Shown here: one piece after another, positions 5,356 through 9,234 of the stretch
Layout of the letters: every line of letters begins with the position of its first letter
How positions within the stretch are numbered: position 1 is the stretch's first letter
Source of the DNA: Clostridiales bacterium UBA6388
GTDB lineage: Bacteria; Bacillota; Clostridia; Oscillospirales; Oscillospiraceae
Direction: 5' to 3'
Assembly: GCA_002437575.1 (NCBI GenBank)
Contig: DJQK01000113.1
Coordinates: 1 to 9,234, forward strand
Length of the DNA: 9,234 nucleotides
The notes under the pieces: generated by a model
The model's database searches: none
Told to the model about the DNA's origin: nothing
What the model saw: only the letters and a program-made list of their open reading frames with translations
Made by a program: the position numbers and the translations under genes

Positions 5356-5601
5356 CTACGACAGGTCCAGCCGAAGGCCCGCGAAGCTCAGAAGCAAAAT
5401 CACGACGGCGGCCAGAATGTAGATGCAGAAAAAGCTTCTGGCGTAGTTTTTCTTATTGACGTTGCGGCTGGCCACAGCGTGCGCGATCAAAAAGATCCAG
5501 CCCACGAGCGGCACGGAATATAAAATGCTCAGCCCGAAATAGGCCCACGGAGATAGCGGCCGGTACGCCTCCGGCAGATATTGCTGTTCAAATTCGTTCA
5601 T
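5356..5601 (-). CDS. Small two-helix membrane protein of unknown function (81 aa)
   Basis: The N-terminus NEFEQQYLPEAYRPLSPWAYFG resembles, from memory, a widespread but uncharacterised clostridial family of short membrane proteins. Two hydrophobic segments lie at about residues 19-44 and 57-76, separated by a basic, asparagine-rich loop (SRNVNKKNYARS) that should face the cytosol. The ATG (5599-5601) abuts the TAA of the NimA-like gene (5602-5604), and GGAAGGAG inside the end of that gene is its ribosome binding site, so the two are co-expressed. No catalytic motif is visible. It is the last gene of the minus-strand cluster, facing mgtE across a bidirectional terminator. Confidence 0.8.
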   Translation of the reverse strand: MNEFEQQYLPEAYRPLSPWAYFGLSILYSVPLVGWIFLIAHAVASRNVNKKNYARSFFCIYILAAVVILLLSFAGLRLDLS

Positions 5602-6069
5602 TTATGTATGCTCCTTCCCGCTGCAAGCTTCGACCGTCAGGCAGAACACCGCAACGCTTCCCGCCTGCTCGTCGGTGAAGGAAAACGCGCGGTCTTTTCT
5701 GTAGTGCGCCATGATCAGGCGCAGCGCCTGCTTTTTTTCCTCCAAATTCGTTACCGGTTCGACAAGGCCGGTCCCGACGACGCTCCGGTAAAAATACGTG
5801 TGCTTGCAGCCGAGCTCCGCCGTACCCAGGCGGTGGCCGGTGTCGAGCTCAAAGCCCGCCTTGCAGCCGGAGCCGATCATATCGGCTTTCCTTCCCTCTT
5901 TAGCACCATGGAAATAAAATTTTGCAGGACTTCCCGGCGCGTAGCCGAAGTTCAGCGGCACGATGTAAGGCCCATCATCCGCGTTTAACCCCAGCCGCAG
6001 CACCTCGCAGCACTCGATGATCTCGTCCATTTTTTCCGGCTGCACGACTTCCCTGTCGCGTCTTCTCAT
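5602..6069 (-). CDS. NimA-like pyridoxamine 5'-phosphate oxidase-related flavoprotein
   Basis: The 155-residue protein matches the single-domain split-barrel FMN-binding family that includes NimA. It has an N-terminal MRRRDREV, then PYIVPLNFGY (34-43), FYFHGAKEGRK (51-61) and YRSVVGTG (94-101). Proteins of this group bind FMN or a related cofactor at a dimer interface. Some reduce nitro groups of 5-nitroimidazoles, but most chromosomal members have no proven substrate, so resistance should not be inferred. The frame extends 13 codons further upstream, but I start at ATG 6067-6069 because AGGAGG lies 9 bases before it and family homology begins there. It abuts the 81-aa membrane gene and follows the 45-aa gene by about 100 bases. 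Confidence 0.85.
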   Translation of the reverse strand: MRRRDREVVQPEKMDEIIECCEVLRLGLNADDGPYIVPLNFGYAPGSPAKFYFHGAKEGRKADMIGSGCKAGFELDTGHRLGTAELGCKHTYFYRSVVGTGLVEPVTNLEEKKQALRLIMAHYRKDRAFSFTDEQAGSVAVFCLTVEACSGKEHT

Positions 6070-6139
6070 TTTCCGTTCCCTCCTGTTCGTTTTCTGTATG
6101 CTCTGCAAGCTTTCCCGCTCCGCGCGGCGGATGTACGGC

Positions 6140-6159
6140 GCGTCCCGAAGCCGGGACGC
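6140..6159. other. Perfect 8-bp hairpin between the 45-aa gene and the NimA-like gene
   Basis: GCGTCCCG (6140-6147) pairs with CGGGACGC (6152-6159) across a 4-base loop. On the minus strand no T run follows, so it is not a standard intrinsic terminator. It may be a processing or mRNA-stabilising stem, or a weak or factor-dependent stop. I see no convincing promoter between it and the NimA-like gene, and the rest of 6070-6173 holds nothing else I can support. Confidence 0.5.
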
Positions 6160-6173
6160 ACAGCTTTAGCCGA

Positions 6174-6311
6174 CTACAGATCGTCCGCGTCCTGCACGGG
6201 CGGCTCCATCGGGTCCTCCGGCTTTCCGGTCCAGCTGCCCTGCGGATCTGTTTCCGCGCTTATGGGCCACCAGCCGTTTTTTGAAGCTTTCGCCTCTTTG
6301 CGTTTTTTCAT
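6174..6311 (-). CDS. Small conserved-looking protein with acidic tail (45 aa)
   Basis: The frame reads MKKRKEAKASKNGWWPISAE, then TDPQGSWTGKPEDP, then MEPPVQDADDL and stops at TAG 6174-6176. It has a basic N-terminus, a central GSWTG motif and an acidic end PVQDADDL. From memory, short clostridial proteins ending in PVQDADDL with a GS[WY]TG motif recur in many genomes without known function, which supports a real gene despite its size. The ATG at 6309-6311 has AAAGGAGG (6318-6325) at good spacing. That site sits inside a 14-bp stem, so translation may depend on ribosomes finishing the upstream 123-aa gene. No membrane segment or cysteine is present. Confidence 0.75.
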   Translation of the reverse strand: MKKRKEAKASKNGWWPISAETDPQGSWTGKPEDPMEPPVQDADDL

Positions 6312-6312
6312 G

Positions 6313-6363
6313 CCGCGCCTCCTTTCAAAAGACTGCTTTTAGTCTCTGCGAAAAAAGGCGCGG
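6313..6363 (-). promoter_or_regulatory. Stem-loop that buries the ribosome binding site of the 45-aa gene
   Basis: In the minus-strand RNA, CCGCGCCUUUUUUC (plus coordinates 6350-6363) pairs over all 14 positions, with two G-U wobbles, with GAAAGGAGGCGCGG (6313-6326). The second arm contains the entire AAAGGAGG site and ends one base before the start codon. The 23-base loop can form a minor AGACT/AGTCT hairpin. The stop codon of the upstream 123-aa gene (6373-6375) lies only 9 bases before the stem, within reach of a terminating ribosome. Confidence 0.6.
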
Positions 6364-6372
6364 TATTCTCTT

Positions 6373-6744
6373 TCAGTTTGTATGCAGATGGTTTCCCGTC
6401 TGATCACACGTTTCGTGTACGTAAGCCTCGACGCAGAGCCCCTCAAAAAGCTCCGGCTGCACAGCCTTCAAAGCATCGCAGAAGGCCGCATAGTCCGGCC
6501 GCGTGACCGGCATCAGAACCGCCTGCCGCGTTTCAAACAGCGCGTCGCTTGCCGTGAAGCACAAGCAGTCGACCGGGTGCTTATGATCCTTCGTCACGCG
6601 CTGCAAAAGCTTCAAGCCTTCGATCCCGCCGCACGGAAAGACGATCATCGTCCGCTCGCAGAAGACGCAGACCGCCGCTTCCGCGCCGTTTTCCGCCGGA
6701 AGCATTTCGATCGTGTCCTCCGGCAAAAGCACATATTCCTTCAA
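6373..6744 (-). CDS. Cysteine-rich protein of unknown function coupled to yqeB (123 aa)
   Basis: I do not recognise this soluble protein. It has eight cysteines, including C26-x2-C29, C38 and C60-x-C62, and ends in a histidine-containing tail (HETCDQTGNHLHTN). A metal- or redox-binding role is conceivable, but the spacing does not match a known zinc ribbon. The start is a TTG (6742-6744) whose last two bases overlap the TGA of yqeB (TTGA), with GGAGGGAAGG upstream. No ATG lies nearby that would keep most of the protein. Overlap with yqeB and position just after the yqeC-yqeB pair suggest a link to selenium-dependent molybdenum hydroxylase maturation or to regulation of that pathway. This is inference from context only. 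Confidence 0.75.
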   Translation of the reverse strand: MKEYVLLPEDTIEMLPAENGAEAAVCVFCERTMIVFPCGGIEGLKLLQRVTKDHKHPVDCLCFTASDALFETRQAVLMPVTRPDYAAFCDALKAVQPELFEGLCVEAYVHETCDQTGNHLHTN

Positions 6745-7565
6745 AGCCTTCCCTCCATATCGAGCCGGACGTCCTTTCCGACCAGCGGAATTTTCGCCAG
6801 GATCGCCTCGAGCACGCCGCCCGCGATCGCGCTGGCCTTGTCGGAGACGGTGTAGCAGTTGGCAACCGTTCCGCGCGGGTCAACATCGCCCGACTTCATG
6901 CCCTTCACGACCGGCGTGCCGTCCGGCAAAATCCCGCGCAGAACGCCCGAGATCGTGCAGTTCATCGGCGTTCCATCCACGTCTCCAACCGTTTCGCCGG
7001 ACGAGACCATTGCGCCAATATCGCGGATCTGATGAAAAACGCCCGTCTCCGGGGCCCGCAGCACGCGCTCTCCGGCAAAGCCGCCAATGAGCCCCGGAAT
7101 GTTCGTGTTCGGGATCGCTTCGCCGTCCCAGATGACCCTTCCCAGCGTGTGCCCGCGCATCGTCTCAATGACTGCGTGGCAGTCCCGCCCTGCGCAGAAG
7201 CCCGGCCCCAGCGCGATGACGAGCGGCGCGTCCGAGATTTTTGTGCCCAGATTTTTCTTGGCCAGAATTCCGTCGACGAGCACGTCCGGATGCAGCCACG
7301 CGCGGCTTTTTGCCTCCGGATCGGGCAGCACCGGAATGTTTCCCGCGTCCAGCGCCGCTTTGACCTCCCGCGCCGTCTCGCAGCGCACGGCCCCGGCGTC
7401 CTCCACCGTTGTTTTTCCAAAACAGATGGCCTGCGAGAAGCAGACCGTTCTGCGAATGGCCGTCGGCTGCGGAAGATCGGTCATCACGACCGGAAAGCCC
7501 GCCCGATGCAGCCGCAGCGCCACGCCGGAGGCCAGATCTCCCGCGCCGCGAATCAGCACAAGCAT
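6741..7565 (-). CDS. yqeB: Selenium-dependent molybdenum hydroxylase accessory protein YqeB (EF2563 family)
   Basis: The 274-residue protein has the typical start VLIRGAGDLASGVA (3-16), a Rossmann-like nucleotide-binding motif. LPQPTAIRRTV follows at 31-41, then the DVLVD...KKNLGT region (94-108) and GPGFCAGRDCHAV with ETMRGH (120-139). The C-terminal half carries PNTNIPG and the GDVDPRG motif. The family was defined by co-occurrence with labile-selenium molybdenum hydroxylases (xanthine dehydrogenase-like) and is thought to help mature their cofactor; the reaction is not established. The ATG at 7563-7565 is chosen over an upstream TTG because AAGGAG lies 8 bases before it. It overlaps the end of yqeC by 13 bases. 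No hydroxylase structural gene or selD is in the window. Confidence 0.92.
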   Translation of the reverse strand: MLVLIRGAGDLASGVALRLHRAGFPVVMTDLPQPTAIRRTVCFSQAICFGKTTVEDAGAVRCETAREVKAALDAGNIPVLPDPEAKSRAWLHPDVLVDGILAKKNLGTKISDAPLVIALGPGFCAGRDCHAVIETMRGHTLGRVIWDGEAIPNTNIPGLIGGFAGERVLRAPETGVFHQIRDIGAMVSSGETVGDVDGTPMNCTISGVLRGILPDGTPVVKGMKSGDVDPRGTVANCYTVSDKASAIAGGVLEAILAKIPLVGKDVRLDMEGRL

Positions 7566-8224
7566 ATGATATTCTCCTTCCAAAGCGACCCCGCCGCGAC
7601 CGGGCAGTGCAAAAATCCCGCCAGCTCCCGCGCGTTTGCAAGATCTGCTTGCGTTTCCACCTGATTGATGAGCACGCGCGTGTGCAGCGCCTCGAGCTCC
7701 AACAGCTGCGCGGCCAGATACGGCGTTGCCGGATCGTCCTCCGAAACGCCCAGCTTCCCGGCGTACAGCTCCGGCCGGTGCGCCGCGTCGCAGATCGGGC
7801 GGTTCAGCCCCGACGCGCCAAGAACCAGAATCGTCTGGTTCGCCTTCGCGGGAATGACCGGTTCATGCGCAGCGTGCGCCTTCAAGGGGCGGTGCTTCGA
7901 GCCGTCGGCCTCGACAAAAATGAAGTCTGCAAGCGTCAGGAGCGTTTTCATCGGAACGGCAGGGGCCGAGAACTTCCCTTCCGCGCTTTTTGTGCCGACG
8001 CAGATGCAGTTCGATTTTTCAAGCGCCGCCGCAATTTCCGCTTCGTCTGCCGAAAAAACGCACGGCAGGTGCTCCGGCGGCAGAAGGTGCGTCGTGGTGC
8101 AGACGATGACGCGCGAATCGACAGCTGCTTGCCGCGCAAGGGCGTATAGCAGCGTCGTTTTCCCGCCGCCGCCGATGAGCGCAGTGAGGCCGGGCTTGAC
8201 GCCCAGCAATTGCAGCAGCTCCAT
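7553..8224 (-). CDS. yqeC: Selenium cofactor biosynthesis protein YqeC
   Basis: The 223-residue protein is a small P-loop NTPase. It has a Walker A motif GGGGKTT (18-24), a TTTH motif (43-46) followed by PPE, and a family-typical EADGS (105-109) leading to RPLKAHAAHEPVIP. YqeC proteins accompany selenium-dependent molybdenum hydroxylases and are annotated as accessory factors for the selenium-containing cofactor; the biochemical step is unproven. The ATG at 8222-8224 is preceded by GGGGAAG. A longer frame starting at 8260 would need residues before family homology and begins within 16 bases of the predicted transcription start. It heads the minus-strand cluster and is read from a promoter back-to-back with that of the TraX-family gene. 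Confidence 0.9.
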   Translation of the reverse strand: MELLQLLGVKPGLTALIGGGGKTTLLYALARQAAVDSRVIVCTTTHLLPPEHLPCVFSADEAEIAAALEKSNCICVGTKSAEGKFSAPAVPMKTLLTLADFIFVEADGSKHRPLKAHAAHEPVIPAKANQTILVLGASGLNRPICDAAHRPELYAGKLGVSEDDPATPYLAAQLLELEALHTRVLINQVETQADLANARELAGFLHCPVAAGSLWKENIICLC

Positions 8225-8250
8225 GCACTTCCCCGCTTCCCTTTTTTCTG

Positions 8251-8279
8251 ATAGTATCACGCCGTCTGCGAAACGTCAA
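8251..8279 (-). promoter_or_regulatory. Predicted promoter of the yqeC cluster (extended -10)
   Basis: On the minus strand, -35 TTGACG (8274-8279), a 17-base spacer ending in TGA, then -10 TACTAT (8251-8256). Transcription would begin near 8244, about 20 bases before the yqeC start codon. Confidence 0.65.
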
Positions 8280-8289
8280 GCGCGCACGG

Positions 8290-8318
8290 TTGACAAGCTT
8301 GTCTGTCCTTTTTATACT
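8290..8318 (+). promoter_or_regulatory. Predicted promoter of the TraX-family gene with overlapping palindrome
   Basis: TTGACA (8290-8295), 17 bases, then TATACT (8313-8318). A perfect 12-bp palindrome GACAAGCTTGTC (8292-8303) covers most of the -35 and could be an operator. The -35 boxes of the two divergent promoters are only 10 bases apart. Confidence 0.7.
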
Positions 8319-8348
8319 GAGGGTGTATCTGAAAACGGAGGCGATCGT

Positions 8349-9101
8349 ATGCCCGATACCCGACGCGGTTTGTCCGCCAACACGCTCAAGCTGATCGCGA
8401 TCTTCGCCATGACGCTCGACCATATCGCGTGGCTTCTGTTCCCCGGCTACCCCGCGGAATTTCTTCCACTGACCGTCCATATTCTAGGCCGGCTCACGTG
8501 CCCCATCATGTGCTATTTTATTGCCGAGGGCTACCATTACACAAGCTCCTTCCGGCGCTATGCCCTGCGGCTGTTTCTGCTGGCCGTCGTGTCGCACTTC
8601 GCTTATATCTTCGCTTCCAACGCGTACACCGGCTGGCGTTCGTTTGTCCCGTTTTCCAGCGGCAGCCTTCTCAACCAGACGAGCGTCGTTTGGTCGCTGC
8701 TGGGCGGCCTTTTCATGCTGCGCGTGAACGACACGGATTGGCCGGAAGCGAAAAAGGCCGCGTGTATCCTGCTTCTGAGCCTGATCACGTTCCCGGCGGA
8801 CTGGAGCTGCTTCGCCGCGCTGTGCATTTTGTCGATCGGGGCAAACCGCGGCGATGGGAAAAGACAGCTTCTCTGGTGCGCGTTTTACGTGTGTCTCTAC
8901 GCCGCGGTCTGCTTTGTCTTCCTCGATAAGCTCTACGGTCTTGTGCAGCTGTGCGTCTTTTTGTCCGTGCCGCTTCTGAAGCTCTATAACGGCACGCGCG
9001 GAAAATCCGAGCGCATATGCCGCGTTATGAAGCCGCTGTATTACATCTACTATCCTCTGCACCTGTTCGTGATCGGAATGGTGCGCGGGCTGCTGCGTTG
9101 A
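8349..9101 (+). CDS. TraX-family integral membrane protein
   Basis: The 250-residue protein is very hydrophobic, with about seven or eight membrane helices. It has the family's conserved features: LKLIAIFAMTLDHIAWLLFP near the N-terminus (13-32, with D24-H25), GRLTCP (47-52), FIAEGYHYT (57-65) and the C-terminal YYIYYPLHLFVI. F-plasmid TraX acetylates the N-terminus of pilin, and the family resembles membrane acyltransferases. Chromosomal firmicute members have no demonstrated substrate, and no conjugation genes are nearby, so a role in modifying a surface or lipid molecule is only a guess. The frame is open far upstream, overlapping yqeC on the other strand. The true start is ATG 8349-8351, after GGAGG and a consensus promoter at 8290-8318. 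No convincing terminator follows. Confidence 0.88.
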   Translation: MPDTRRGLSANTLKLIAIFAMTLDHIAWLLFPGYPAEFLPLTVHILGRLTCPIMCYFIAEGYHYTSSFRRYALRLFLLAVVSHFAYIFASNAYTGWRSFVPFSSGSLLNQTSVVWSLLGGLFMLRVNDTDWPEAKKAACILLLSLITFPADWSCFAALCILSIGANRGDGKRQLLWCAFYVCLYAAVCFVFLDKLYGLVQLCVFLSVPLLKLYNGTRGKSERICRVMKPLYYIYYPLHLFVIGMVRGLLR

Positions 9102-9180
9102 CGCAGAAACTGGAAGGCGTGTAGAAACGCGTCTGTTTCCGTCTATCCCGGTCGGAATTTGTCGGTATTTTGTGGAAATT

Positions 9181-9211
9181 ATTTATTACAAATTGATTGC
9201 ATTTATTACAA
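9181..9211 (+). repeat. 11-bp direct repeat around the -35 of the right-edge promoter
   Basis: ATTTATTACAA occurs at 9181-9191 and again at 9201-9211, a period of 20 bases or nearly two helical turns. The second copy overlaps the -35 and spacer of the right-edge promoter. This arrangement is typical of tandem binding sites for a regulator on one DNA face, though AT-rich sequence raises the chance of coincidence. Confidence 0.5.
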
Positions 9212-9225
9212 GAATATGCTATAAT
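9197..9225 (+). promoter_or_regulatory. Strong promoter reading out of the window
   Basis: -35 TTGCAT (9197-9202), 17 bases, then perfect -10 TATAAT (9220-9225) with a TGn extension. It lies in the AT-rich stretch 9160-9234 and would start transcription near 9232, serving a gene beyond the right edge. Confidence 0.75.
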
Positions 9226-9234
9226 CTGCATATC

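Noticed and set aside
5602..6069. Calling the NimA-like protein a nitroimidazole resistance gene
   Set aside because: Family membership alone does not show this activity; most chromosomal homologues have no proven substrate.
7665..8348. Upstream 228 codons in frame with the TraX-family gene
   Set aside because: Lies antisense to yqeC, precedes the promoter at 8290-8318, and homology begins at the ATG at 8349.
9025..9231. 68-codon minus-strand frame at the right edge
   Set aside because: Runs through the AT-rich promoter and into the end of the TraX-family gene, with no ribosome binding site.

Overview
The window looks like chromosomal DNA of a moderately GC-rich anaerobic Firmicute, most likely an Oscillospiraceae-like Clostridium relative. 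The reasons are strong AGGAGG ribosome binding sites, consensus sigma-A type promoters in AT-rich islands, a selenium-dependent molybdenum hydroxylase accessory pair (yqeC-yqeB), a chromosomal TraX-family protein, a NimA-like flavoprotein and dispersed GC-rich palindromic repeats. This placement is inference from gene content. There is no rRNA or other marker gene.

Layout. On the minus strand at the left edge is the start of prfC (release factor 3), with its own promoter and a leader filled by a 163-bp palindrome. To its right is a minus-strand operon running from a promoter near 3290 down to a terminator near 410: alaX (Ala-tRNA editing hydrolase), nudC (NADH/NAD+ pyrophosphatase) and two small membrane proteins of unknown function. 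The alaX leader holds a second 162-bp palindrome with the same core as the one before prfC. Divergent from alaX is mgtE (Mg2+ channel/transporter) on the plus strand. A consensus promoter and a leader of about 365 nt precede it; the leader contains a foldable domain, a possible 30-codon leader peptide and an intrinsic terminator. mgtE ends at a bidirectional terminator, followed by a small palindromic (REP/MITE-like) element.

From 8224 down to 5356, all on the minus strand, lie yqeC, yqeB, a cysteine-rich 123-aa protein of unknown function coupled to yqeB, a 45-aa acidic-tailed protein whose ribosome binding site sits in a 14-bp stem, a NimA/pyridoxamine-oxidase-like flavoprotein and an 81-aa membrane protein. 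A back-to-back promoter region separates yqeC from a plus-strand TraX-family membrane protein. The right edge has a strong promoter, overlapped by an 11-bp direct repeat, firing out of the window.

The most interesting material is non-coding. The two palindromes share a 97-bp core that differs at six positions, four of which are two compensatory base-pair swaps. Their outer arms are unrelated between copies but self-complementary within each copy. Both lie just downstream of predicted promoters, in the leaders of genes for translation fidelity factors. The mgtE leader does not match the M-box as I know it and may be an undescribed control RNA. No complete defence system, phage, insertion sequence with transposase, CRISPR array, tRNA or rRNA was seen.
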